Origin: Pseudomonadota bacterium
GTDB lineage: Bacteria > Pseudomonadota > Alphaproteobacteria > Rhizobiales > Beijerinckiaceae
Length of the DNA: 7,640 nucleotides
Reading direction: 5' to 3'
Assembly (NCBI GenBank): GCA_021780015.1
Contig: JAJXZN010000058.1
Span: 1 to 7,640, forward strand
The notes below the pieces were generated by a model, which saw only the letters and a program-made list of their open reading frames with translations, searched no databases and was not told the origin of the DNA. Shown piece after piece: positions 1-6,022 of this stretch (its first letter is position 1; every line of letters begins with the position of its first letter). A program made the translations under genes and the position numbers.

Positions 1-2
1 CC

Positions 3-128
3 GTGCTCACCACGCGGTCGCTGCCGGCGCTGCGCGCCTACCTGCGCGGCGGGGCGGCGGTGCGGGCGGGGCGCTTCGCCGAGGCGGTGGCGGCCCTGCG
101 CGAGGCGGTGGCGACCGACCCGGCGTAA
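3..128 (+). CDS. C-terminal fragment of a TPR-like protein, 5'-truncated, probably foreign to this locus
   Basis: A frame open at the left edge gives 41 residues ending at TAA 126-128. It contains TTRSLPALRAYLRG followed by GRFAEAVAALREAVATDP, which fits the tetratricopeptide helix-turn-helix pattern (small residue, G-R-F/Y, EA, A, D-P). From family knowledge, this wording resembles the TPR tails of large Ser/Thr-kinase or adenylate-cyclase-like proteins common in Gemmatimonadota and similar high-GC phyla; that is a recollection and was not searched. GC of 1-128 is about 82% by hand count, against about 64% in the next 196 bases. The frame stops directly after DPA, where TPR proteins normally continue, so the gene looks broken at about 125. 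No flagellar role is implied. It could be a chimeric contig end, a transferred fragment or a chance reading. Confidence 0.45.
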   Translation: MLTTRSLPALRAYLRGGAAVRAGRFAEAVAALREAVATDPA

Positions 129-214
129 TTCGACCCCGCCCGGGTGACGGCATTATAGAGCTGAGTGGCAGTAAGCACGGCTTGCTCCCTCGAAGGTTCT
201 CCAGCTTTGATGCC

Positions 215-284
215 GCTGGCTTGTCCGGGCCTGACCTTGCCGCCGTGCGTCATCGGGCCGGATTTCAGCTTCGGGCAAGCCAGC
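215..284. repeat. 13-bp inverted repeat in the motA leader
   Basis: GCTGGCTTGTCCG at 215-227 pairs with CGGGCAAGCCAGC at 272-284. That is 13 pairs with one G-U, and the nine outermost are perfect Watson-Crick pairs. The loop is 44 nt. Transcribed, it could fold into a hairpin in the 5' leader of motA; as DNA it could be an operator or a remnant of an element end. There is no T run after it, so it is not an intrinsic terminator. Function unknown. Confidence 0.45.
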
Positions 285-312
285 AAGCTTACGACGAGGC
301 TGACTAGGTGTC

Positions 313-317
313 GGAGG
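313..317 (+). promoter_or_regulatory. Shine-Dalgarno for motA that decides the TTG start
   Basis: GGAGG at 313-317 (context cGGAGGggc) lies 7 nt before TTG 325. No in-frame ATG or GTG nearby would retain the start of the first MotA membrane segment, so the spacing and the homology both select the TTG. Confidence 0.8.
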
Positions 318-324
318 GGCGGCC

Positions 325-1194
325 TTGAGTTTTATCATCGGCTTGGTGATTGCCATGAGCTGCATCGTCGGCGGTTACGCCAGCGAGGGTGGCCATTTGT
401 CGGTCATCTGGCAGCCGATGGAATATCTGATGATCGCCGGCGCGGCTGTTGGCACATTCATCGTCGCCAATTCGCTTTCGACCATCAAGGATACCGGCCG
501 CGCCGTGATGGAAGGCATCATGGGCAAGGCGCCGACCCAGCGCGATTATCTCGACGTGCTCGGCGTGCTCTATGCGCTGATGCGGGAACTGCGCGGCAAG
601 GCGCGCAACGAAGTCGAATCGCATGTCGACAATCCGGACGAATCGGAAATCTTCCGCGCCTTCCCGAATGTCCTGAAGGACAAGGAGCTGACCCATTTCA
701 TCTGCGACTATGTCCGGCTGCTCATCGTCGGCAATGCGCGCACGCATGAGATCGAAGCCTTGATGGACGAGGAAATCGAGACGATCACGCACGACCGGCT
801 GAAGCCCTATTATTCGCTGACCACGGTGAGCGATGCGATGCCGGCACTGGGCATCGTTGCGGCCGTTCTCGGCGTCATCAAGGCGATGGGCGCGCTCAAC
901 CAATCGCCCGAATTGCTCGGAGGTCTGATCGGTTCGGCGCTGGTCGGCACTTTCGGCGGCATCCTGCTCTCTTATGGTTTCACCTCGCCGCTGGCGCATA
1001 AGATCAAGGTGACGCGCGAGAAGCGGTTGCGGGTCTATTTCATCGTCAAGCAGACGCTGCTCGCATTTATGAACGGCGCCATGCCGCAGATCGCGCTCGA
1101 GCACGGGCGCAAGACGATTTCCTCGCACGACCGGCCGACGATCGACATGGTTGAGAATGAGACGATCTCCGGCGGCGCACGGCAGGCAGCATGA
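325..1194 (+). CDS. motA: Flagellar motor stator protein MotA
   Basis: MotA is the inner-membrane stator subunit that, with MotB, passes protons and pushes on FliG in the rotor. The 289-residue product has the family length and four hydrophobic segments (about 2-18, 32-50, 169-190, 198-220). The torque-loop charges match Escherichia coli numbering exactly: Arg90 and Glu98, the latter in [13 protein letters not shown]. The channel prolines Pro173 ([16 protein letters not shown]) and Pro222 (FTSPLA) are also present. It starts at TTG (initiator Met, then [17 protein letters not shown]), supported by GGAGG 7 nt upstream. It overlaps fliM by 4 nt (ATGA). No motB follows; in rhizobia motB lies in a separate operon, and the same probably holds here. 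Identification is secure. Confidence 0.97.
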   Translation: MSFIIGLVIAMSCIVGGYASEGGHLSVIWQPMEYLMIAGAAVGTFIVANSLSTIKDTGRAVMEGIMGKAPTQRDYLDVLGVLYALMRELRGKARNEVESHVDNPDESEIFRAFPNVLKDKELTHFICDYVRLLIVGNARTHEIEALMDEEIETITHDRLKPYYSLTTVSDAMPALGIVAAVLGVIKAMGALNQSPELLGGLIGSALVGTFGGILLSYGFTSPLAHKIKVTREKRLRVYFIVKQTLLAFMNGAMPQIALEHGRKTISSHDRPTIDMVENETISGGARQAA

Positions 1195-2141
1195 CAGCGC
1201 GCGCCAAGCATCACGCCGAGCCGGACCCGCAGCCGCGCTCGCCCGAACATTTGTTCGATTCGGCCGGCATTTCGATCGAGCGCATGCCGATGCTGCGCGT
1301 CATCTTCGATCGCCTGGCGATGCAATGTTCCGAGAACACGCGCCAGCTTTCGACGGCGCCCGCCTATTTCAGCGTCAATTCCGTCAAGACCGAGCGGCTC
1401 GGCAAAATTCTGGAGACGGCCGAAGGCAAGGCCGTCGTCGCCGTCCTGCATGCGCAAGCCTGGGATGCGCGCGTCCTCGTCGGGCTCGATAACAAGCTCA
1501 TTTTCGCGCTAGTCGAGGCGCTGTTCGGCGGCGATGGCAGCGAGGCGCCTTACATCGAGAATCGGGCGCTGACCAATATCGAAATGCGTGTCGCGCAAAA
1601 GACCATCGATCTCATTTCGCGATCGCTCCAGTCTGCCTTTTCGGTGATCGTCGAGTCGAATTTCAAATTCGAACGGATCGAGACGCGCATGGATTTCGCG
1701 GCGATCGCGCCGCGCAACAATTTTGCGGTTCTGGCCAAGTTCAATCTGCGCATTCTCGCCCGCTCCGGGGAGCTCTTTATCGTCATTCCGCAGGCCGCGC
1801 TTAACCCGATACGCCAGAGTCTCACGGCCGATCACACCATTGACGTCGCCGCGGCCGACCCGCGATGGAGCCGGCGGATCAAGACGGAAGTCAGCAAGGC
1901 CGAGGTCACGGTCCAGGCGATCATCCAGGAAGAGGGATTCACGCTCGGCGATATTGCCGATCTCAAGGTCGGCCATATCCTGCAGCTCAAATCGACGCCG
2001 AAGAGCCGAGTGCGGCTTGAGTGTAACGATGAGCCGCTGTTCTGGTGCCAGCTTGGCCAGGCGGAGGGCAATTATACGCTTCGCGTCGATGCTGTCGTCG
2101 ACAGCGATCAGGACTTTTTGGACGGATTGATCGATCATTAA
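1191..2141 (+). CDS. fliM: Flagellar motor switch protein FliM
   Basis: FliM forms the middle of the cytoplasmic C ring, links FliG to FliN and normally receives phospho-CheY. The 316-residue product shows the FliM core at about residues 30-220, with the hallmark GGDG at 113-116 (LFGGDGSEA) and LTNIEMRV at 128-135, where many FliMs have a similar TPIEQRV-type stretch. A SpoA (FliMN_C) domain follows at about 236-303, including [11 protein letters not shown]. The N-terminus is odd: the usual leading LSQxEIDALL peptide that binds phospho-CheY is not visible, and the first 30 residues are polar and proline-rich. The ATG overlaps the motA stop by 4 nt, suggesting translational coupling. A 73-bp gap containing two palindromes separates it from fliN. 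Confidence 0.94.
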   Translation: MTARAKHHAEPDPQPRSPEHLFDSAGISIERMPMLRVIFDRLAMQCSENTRQLSTAPAYFSVNSVKTERLGKILETAEGKAVVAVLHAQAWDARVLVGLDNKLIFALVEALFGGDGSEAPYIENRALTNIEMRVAQKTIDLISRSLQSAFSVIVESNFKFERIETRMDFAAIAPRNNFAVLAKFNLRILARSGELFIVIPQAALNPIRQSLTADHTIDVAAADPRWSRRIKTEVSKAEVTVQAIIQEEGFTLGDIADLKVGHILQLKSTPKSRVRLECNDEPLFWCQLGQAEGNYTLRVDAVVDSDQDFLDGLIDH

Positions 2142-2145
2142 AATT

Positions 2146-2184
2146 CCGCCGGCCGGCGGACGAAGGATTTAACCTTCGACCGGC
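2146..2184. repeat. Nested palindrome pair in the fliM-fliN gap
   Basis: A perfect 14-bp palindrome, CCGCCGGCCGGCGG, occupies 2146-2159, starting 5 nt after the fliM stop. It is followed by a hairpin with stem CGAAGG (2161-2166) and CCTTCG (2173-2178) and a 6-nt loop. The second hairpin can be extended outward by pairing GCCGG (2152-2156) with CCGGC (2180-2184), which would compete with the first palindrome, so two alternative RNA folds are possible. There is no T run, so this is not a standard terminator. It may stabilise or process the mRNA or set the fliM/fliN ratio; that is inference. Confidence 0.55.
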
Positions 2185-2214
2185 AGGCTCGCGGTACGGA
2201 ATAGGGCGCTGGTC

Positions 2215-2565
2215 ATGATAGAGAACGAGGCTTCGCATCTGGATGGCTTCGCTGAAATCGCCGAGGAAACAGCGGCGGTCCCGTCGGCTGTGCCGGGTGA
2301 GGGGCGCAATATCGATGCCGTCTTGCGCATCCCGATCACGCTGCAGGTCGTGCTCGGCTCCGCGACCATGCCGGTCGCCAATCTCCTGAAGCTCGGGCGC
2401 GGCGCCGTCGTTCCGCTCAATCACCGGGTCGGCGAGCCGGTCGATGTCGTGGTCAACGGCCGAGTCGTGGCGCGCGGCGAAGTCGTCGTCGTTGAGGACG
2501 ATACGTCGCGATTCGGCGTCTCTCTGACAGAGGTTCTCGGTCCCAACGCGGCGAGTGAGCGCTGA
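2215..2565 (+). CDS. fliN: Flagellar motor switch protein FliN
   Basis: FliN forms the base of the C ring and helps dock the export ATPase complex (FliH). The product is 116 residues. A variable acidic N-terminal region (about 1-30) leads into a SpoA domain (about 31-110) with the FliN signatures RIPITLQVVLGSATMPVANLL, GRGAVVPLNHRVGEPVDVVV and NGRVVARGEVVVVEDDTSRFG. ATG 2215 is chosen because upstream in frame there is no alternative start before TAA 2170-2172; a weak AGGG at 2203-2206 lies 8 nt upstream. FliN needs many more copies per motor than FliG or FliM, which makes the separate, structured upstream gap noteworthy. A 3-nt gap leads to fliG. Confidence 0.95.
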   Translation: MIENEASHLDGFAEIAEETAAVPSAVPGEGRNIDAVLRIPITLQVVLGSATMPVANLLKLGRGAVVPLNHRVGEPVDVVVNGRVVARGEVVVVEDDTSRFGVSLTEVLGPNAASER

Positions 2566-2568
2566 TCC

Positions 2569-3603
2569 ATGTCCGCCGACGCCGCCGCTCCATCCAATGC
2601 AGAGGAGCCCAAATCGCTCGATGGGCCGTCGAAAGTCGCGGCACTGTTGCTGGCGATGGGCAAGCCGCTGGCGAGCCGGCTGCTCAAGCATTTCGATCAG
2701 GATGAGTTGCGCGAGATCACCCGTTCGGTTGCCGAACTTGGCGTCGTTCCGATGCCGATCATCGAAGACACGATCGAGGAATTCGCTGGCAATTTCATCA
2801 AGGGCGCCGGACTTATGATCTCGCCCACCGACGCCGAGCACCTGCTTTCCGGGCTTCTGCCGCCCGAAGAGATCTCCGACATCATGTCGGATGTCACCGG
2901 CAATTCCAATCAGTCGATCTGGCAGAGGCTTTCCGGCGTCTCGGAGACGCTTTTTGCGAGCTATCTCGTCAAGGAGCATCCGCAGACCGGCGCGGCGATC
3001 CTCTCGAAGGTGACGCCCGTCTGCGCGGCGAAAGTCATGGGCCAGCTGCCGCGCGAGTTCCGCAACGAGATCATGCGGCGCATGGTCGGCATTGCTCTCG
3101 TGTCCGAGCCGGCCATGCGCATTATCGAAAGCACATTGCAGGAAGACCTTCTCGTCAATGTGTCGCGCAACAATCGGACCGCGCATAACGGCCGGATGGC
3201 CGATATCATCAATAAGATGGAGCGCGAGCAGATGGAGGACGTGCTGCAGAGCCTTGCCGAGGCGCGGCCGAAGGTTGCCGAAGTCCTGCGCGGCCTGCTC
3301 TTTACCTTCGACGACATCATCAAGCTGCCGGCCAAATCGAGGCTCGCTCTGTTCGATCAGATCCCGACGGAGCGCGTCGTTCTTGCGCTTAAAGGCACCG
3401 ACGCCGGCTTCCGCAATGCGATCCTTTCGACGCTGTCGTCGCGCGCCCGGCGCATTGTCGAGGCGGAGCTTTCCAATGGCGGCCCGGCGCCGCATCGCGA
3501 GGTGCTCAAGGCGCGCCGGATGATCGCCGACCTGGCGCTCGAAATGTCCGAACGCGGCGAGATCGAGCTCAATTCGGAAGAAGACGACGAAGAGATCTAC
3601 TGA
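2569..3603 (+). CDS. fliG: Flagellar motor switch protein FliG
   Basis: FliG joins the C ring to the MS ring (FliF) and is the rotor face on which MotA pushes. The 344-residue product has an N-terminal FliF-binding domain (about 20-110), a middle armadillo domain with the EHPQ motif at 136-139, and a C-terminal domain (about 210-335). In the torque helix, the E. coli residues Lys264 and Arg281 are kept (Lys275 in ALKG; Arg292), but Asp288 is Ala299, Asp289 is Glu300 and Arg297 is Pro308. I believe this pattern recurs in rhizobial FliG. The protein ends in an acidic tail, EEDDEEIY. The start ATG lies 3 nt after the fliN stop with only a weak ribosome binding site, suggesting coupling. flhB follows after 17 nt. 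Confidence 0.96.
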   Translation: MSADAAAPSNAEEPKSLDGPSKVAALLLAMGKPLASRLLKHFDQDELREITRSVAELGVVPMPIIEDTIEEFAGNFIKGAGLMISPTDAEHLLSGLLPPEEISDIMSDVTGNSNQSIWQRLSGVSETLFASYLVKEHPQTGAAILSKVTPVCAAKVMGQLPREFRNEIMRRMVGIALVSEPAMRIIESTLQEDLLVNVSRNNRTAHNGRMADIINKMEREQMEDVLQSLAEARPKVAEVLRGLLFTFDDIIKLPAKSRLALFDQIPTERVVLALKGTDAGFRNAILSTLSSRARRIVEAELSNGGPAPHREVLKARRMIADLALEMSERGEIELNSEEDDEEIY

Positions 3604-3620
3604 CGGGATGACGCGCGAAT

Positions 3621-4703
3621 ATGGCGGAGAAACCCGACAGGGATAGCCGGACAGAAGAAGCCACAGAAAAGAAAATCCGCGACGCGATCGAACGCGGCAA
3701 TGTTCCGGTCTCGCGCGAGGTTTCGATTTTTGCCTTCACCGCCGGCTTGCTCATCATCATGGCATTCTTCGTCAAGACGGGGGCGGCGGCGCTCGTCGTG
3801 ATCCTCGAGCGCCTGCTCGACAACGCCAATGATTGGCGGCTGGCGACCGGATTTGACGCCGTCGAGCTCTGCAGGCTCATTGCCGAGCAGGCCGGCGCCT
3901 TGCTCGTTCCTGCCTTCGTGATTCTCATCGTTGCGGGCCTTGGTGCGTCGTTTGCGCAGAATCCGCCGCGTATCGTCTTCGAGCGCATCCGGCCGGATTT
4001 TTCCCGCGTTTCGCCCGCCGAGGGCTGGCACCGCCTGTTCAGCATGCGCGGGGCGACCGAATTCTTGAAGAGCGTCGTCAAGTTCCTCGCGATCGCCCTC
4101 ATCATTGCCGCCATGCTGCAGGCCGACCGCCTACAATTTGTCGATGCGATGTTCGTTGATCCGAATGTCTTTCCAGACGTCATTATGCAGATGGCGATGC
4201 GGTTCGTTTCCGGCATCACCGTGGCGACGCTGGTGATCGTGACGGTCGATCTCGTCTGGTCGCGTATGAACTGGCGCCGCGAGTTGCGCATGAGTCGGCA
4301 GGAAGTGAAGGACGAGGCCAAGCAGATCGAAGGCGATCCGATGGTCAAGGCGCGCATGCGCTCGCTCGCTTTGGACCGGCGGCGGCGCAACATGATCGCC
4401 GCCGTGTCGCGCGCCACCATGGTTGTCGCCAATCCGACCCATTATGCCGTCGCGCTGCGCTATGTCCGCGACGAGGGTGGGGCGCCGCAGGTTCTCGCCA
4501 AAGGCAAGGATTATCTCGCGCTGCGAATACGCGCGGCGGCCGAGGAAAACAATATACCGGTTATCGAAGATAAGGCTCTCGCAAGGTCCATGTATGACAG
4601 TGTCGAGGTGGACCGGACGATTCCCCCCGAATTTTATCGGGCCGTTGCGGAATTGATCCACATGCTTCAGAGACGCGAGCGCCGTCGTGCGCCGATACAT
4701 TGA
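3621..4703 (+). CDS. flhB: Flagellar type III export gate protein FlhB
   Basis: FlhB is the inner-membrane export-gate component that switches secretion from rod/hook to filament substrates after self-cleavage. The 360-residue product begins with the family signature TEEATEKKIRDAIERGNVP (11-29). Four membrane segments follow (about 35-55, 91-112, 148-168, 195-213), then a cytoplasmic domain starting with a basic linker, with the autocleavage motif NPTH at 271-274 (cut expected between Asn271 and Pro272). Conserved C-terminal elements are visible: KGKDYLALRIR and IPVIEDKALARSMYDSVEV. The ATG at 3621 lies 17 nt after fliG; an upstream ATG at 3608 is in another frame. The tail is short and basic (RRERRRAPIH). 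The next gene follows after 10 nt. Confidence 0.97.
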   Translation: MAEKPDRDSRTEEATEKKIRDAIERGNVPVSREVSIFAFTAGLLIIMAFFVKTGAAALVVILERLLDNANDWRLATGFDAVELCRLIAEQAGALLVPAFVILIVAGLGASFAQNPPRIVFERIRPDFSRVSPAEGWHRLFSMRGATEFLKSVVKFLAIALIIAAMLQADRLQFVDAMFVDPNVFPDVIMQMAMRFVSGITVATLVIVTVDLVWSRMNWRRELRMSRQEVKDEAKQIEGDPMVKARMRSLALDRRRRNMIAAVSRATMVVANPTHYAVALRYVRDEGGAPQVLAKGKDYLALRIRAAAEENNIPVIEDKALARSMYDSVEVDRTIPPEFYRAVAELIHMLQRRERRRAPIH

Positions 4704-4713
4704 GAGATTTGCC

Positions 4714-5189
4714 ATGCTGGCCGGATCATCCAGCGATCATTCCTTGCTGCGTGCCAAAGCGATTGCCGATGGGATTATGGATGTCGCGGCGGAGCTGCGA
4801 CTGATGAATGTCGCCGATTACGTTTCGTTCATTCATCTCGAGCAGTTCAACAATATCCGCGATATCGTCAATTCCTCGATGGAGCTCTATTTCAAGCACG
4901 GCACCTTGTCCTACGGATGCTCAGCGGACTACGAGCTTGAATGGGATCGGCCGCCGTCGATCCTTCTCGATCTCGAATTCCGCCACCGCGACATTACCGT
5001 GCGCTTCAATCTTGTCTTGCAAGCCGCGCATGCGAGCGTCGAAATTTCCGAAATCACCTTCGCCGCAGGCTCGCAAGGCGAGGCGAACGACACGCTCCGC
5101 CTCGTCGAGGCCATCGCCGACGCGAAGCTGGCGGCGCGCGCCTGCTGCGCGCGGCCCCGCGCCAGCCTGGGGCAAGATTTCGGCCCTAG
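4714..5189 (+). CDS. Conserved flagellar-locus protein of unknown function; stop codon unclear (possible frameshift near its end)
   Basis: I recognise this as a small protein of unknown function found between flagellar genes in Hyphomicrobiales; no activity is known to me. ATG 4714 is chosen (GAGAG at 4702-4706, 7 nt upstream; 10 nt after the flhB stop); a GTG at 4687 overlapping flhB would add nine residues. The well-formed part starts MLAGSSSDHSLLRAKAIADG and runs to about codon 142 (EAIADAKLA, near 5130). It is soluble, has no signal peptide or membrane segment, and alternates helix and beta-like stretches. After about 5130 its frame turns Arg/Cys-rich and has no stop until 5488-5490, well inside flgB in a different frame. 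A one-base shift in the GC-rich stretch 5129-5160 would give TAG at 5187-5189 (about 158 residues), the end used here. This end is inferred. Confidence 0.6.
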
Positions 5190-5199
5190 GCTTTTTTTT
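5165..5199 (+). terminator. Rho-independent terminator between the unknown gene and flgB
   Basis: GCCTGGGGC (5165-5173) pairs with GCCCTAGGC (5183-5191): nine pairs, one of them G-U. The loop is 9 nt (AAGATTTCG), and eight T (5192-5199) follow at once. A5164-T5192 can add a tenth pair. This has the form of a strong intrinsic terminator. It overlaps the expected end of the preceding gene and lies 23 nt before the flgB start, so either transcription is restarted for flgB from a promoter inside the preceding gene, or termination is partial or regulated. Confidence 0.75.
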
Positions 5200-5222
5200 G
5201 AGATTGAAGAACGGGTGCGATC

Positions 5223-5606
5223 TTGGAGCCGATTTACCTTTTCGACCTGGCGACGTCGCAGCAGCATTGGTTGGCGGTGCGTCAGGCGGCCGTGGCGGAA
5301 AACGTCGCCAACGCCAATACGCCCGGCTATGTCGCCAAGGACGTGGCGCCGTTTGACGATGTTCTGCAGCAAACGCAGTTGCAGCTCGTCTCCACCAATC
5401 CGCGGGATTTTTCGCTTAATCCTCTCAGCAGCGAAGACGCAACGAAGGATGCGTCGCCCTGGGAGGTGGTGCCGTCCGGCAATTCGGTGAGCATGGAACG
5501 CGAGATGCTCAAGGCCAATGCCGTCAGCCGCGATTATTCGATGAATACGGCGATCGTGAAGTCGTTCGCCCAGATGTTTACAGTTGGCGTGAAGGGCTCG
5601 CCATGA
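5223..5606 (+). CDS. flgB: Flagellar basal-body proximal rod protein FlgB
   Basis: FlgB is a proximal rod subunit, exported through the flagellar type III apparatus without a cleaved signal and assembled on FliE/FliF. The 127-residue product carries the rod/hook N-terminal motif AENVANANTPGYVAKDV (about 24-40) and the FlgB opening MEPIYLFDLATSQQHWLAVRQ. The C-terminal amphipathic helix is present (ANAVSRDYSMNTAIVKSFAQM). The start is TTG at 5223: an in-frame TGA at 5205-5207 bounds the frame upstream and no ATG or GTG lies between, while the homologous N-terminus begins exactly here. The ribosome binding site is weak (GAAG/CGGG region 5206-5215). The stop overlaps the flgC ATG by 4 nt. Confidence 0.95.
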   Translation: MEPIYLFDLATSQQHWLAVRQAAVAENVANANTPGYVAKDVAPFDDVLQQTQLQLVSTNPRDFSLNPLSSEDATKDASPWEVVPSGNSVSMEREMLKANAVSRDYSMNTAIVKSFAQMFTVGVKGSP

Positions 5607-6022
5607 TCGATCCAATCGAAGCGGCGATCGCCGCCGCGACCTCCGGCCTCGAGGCGCATTCCACCCGGATGCGCGTTATTTCCGAAAATCTGGCCAATGC
5701 CGAATCGACGGCTGCGACGCCGGGTGCCAACCCTTACACGCGCAAGCTTGTCACCTTCGAAGACGAGATGGATCAGGCGAGCGGCGCCGATCTCGTGAAA
5801 GTCGCGGCCATCGGCTATGACCGCTCGCCCTATCGTGTCGAATACGATCCGGGCAACCCGGCTGCCGATGCGAATGGTTTCGTCAAGCTGCCGAATGTCA
5901 ATCTCATTACCGAGATGGCCGACATGCGCGAAGCGAATCGCTCTTATTCCGCCAATATCCAGGTCGTCAAACAGGCGCGCGAGCTCTTTACGATGACCGT
6001 TGATCTGATGAGGAACAACTGA
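5603..6022 (+). CDS. flgC: Flagellar basal-body rod protein FlgC
   Basis: FlgC is a proximal rod subunit that polymerises with FlgB and FlgF. The 139-residue product is family length. N-terminal rod motif: SGLEAHSTRMRVISENLANAEST (about 14-36), followed by the FlgC-type NPYTRKLVTFED. The C-terminal rod helix carries LITEMADMREANRSYSANI and KQARELFTMTVDLMR. The ATG overlaps the flgB stop (ATGA) and the stop shares one base with the fliE start (TGATG), so translation of flgB, flgC and fliE is probably coupled and their products made in linked amounts. Confidence 0.97.
   Translation: MIDPIEAAIAAATSGLEAHSTRMRVISENLANAESTAATPGANPYTRKLVTFEDEMDQASGADLVKVAAIGYDRSPYRVEYDPGNPAADANGFVKLPNVNLITEMADMREANRSYSANIQVVKQARELFTMTVDLMRNN

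Larger units (their letters stand above)
129..324. other. Gene-free leader region upstream of motA
   Basis: No reading frame in this stretch looks like a real protein on either strand. The open frames here (for example antisense 286 to 38) have no recognisable motif and run into the GC-rich left end or into motA in another frame. The stretch holds an inverted repeat (215-227 with 272-284) and the motA ribosome binding site near its right end. A promoter for the motA operon is expected here, or further left if the join near position 125 is artificial, but I found no convincing -35/-10 pair or sigma-54 box. Confidence 0.5.

Noticed and set aside
152..157. Perfect TATAAT on the minus strand
   Set aside because: No -35 box at the right distance and no minus-strand gene for it to drive; probably chance.
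166..185. Sigma-54-like TGGCA and TTGC boxes upstream of motA
   Set aside because: The GG (167-168) and GC (184-185) are separated by 16 bases, not the required 10, so the promoter would not be recognised.
38..286. Minus-strand 82-residue open frame
   Set aside because: It crosses the composition step near 125-150 and turns Arg/Ala-rich in the GC-rich part; no motif or ribosome binding site. I could not link it to any family.
1987..3495. Minus-strand 502-residue open frame opposite fliN/fliG
   Set aside because: It is the antisense shadow of high-GC codons in fliM, fliN and fliG, which have clear family motifs; its own sequence is Arg/Asp/His-rich with no domain.
5131..5153. GCGCGC-rich potential hairpin near the end of the unknown gene
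   Set aside because: Self-complementary runs of alternating G and C are expected in GC-rich coding DNA, and no T run follows. The nearby 5165-5199 structure is the convincing one.
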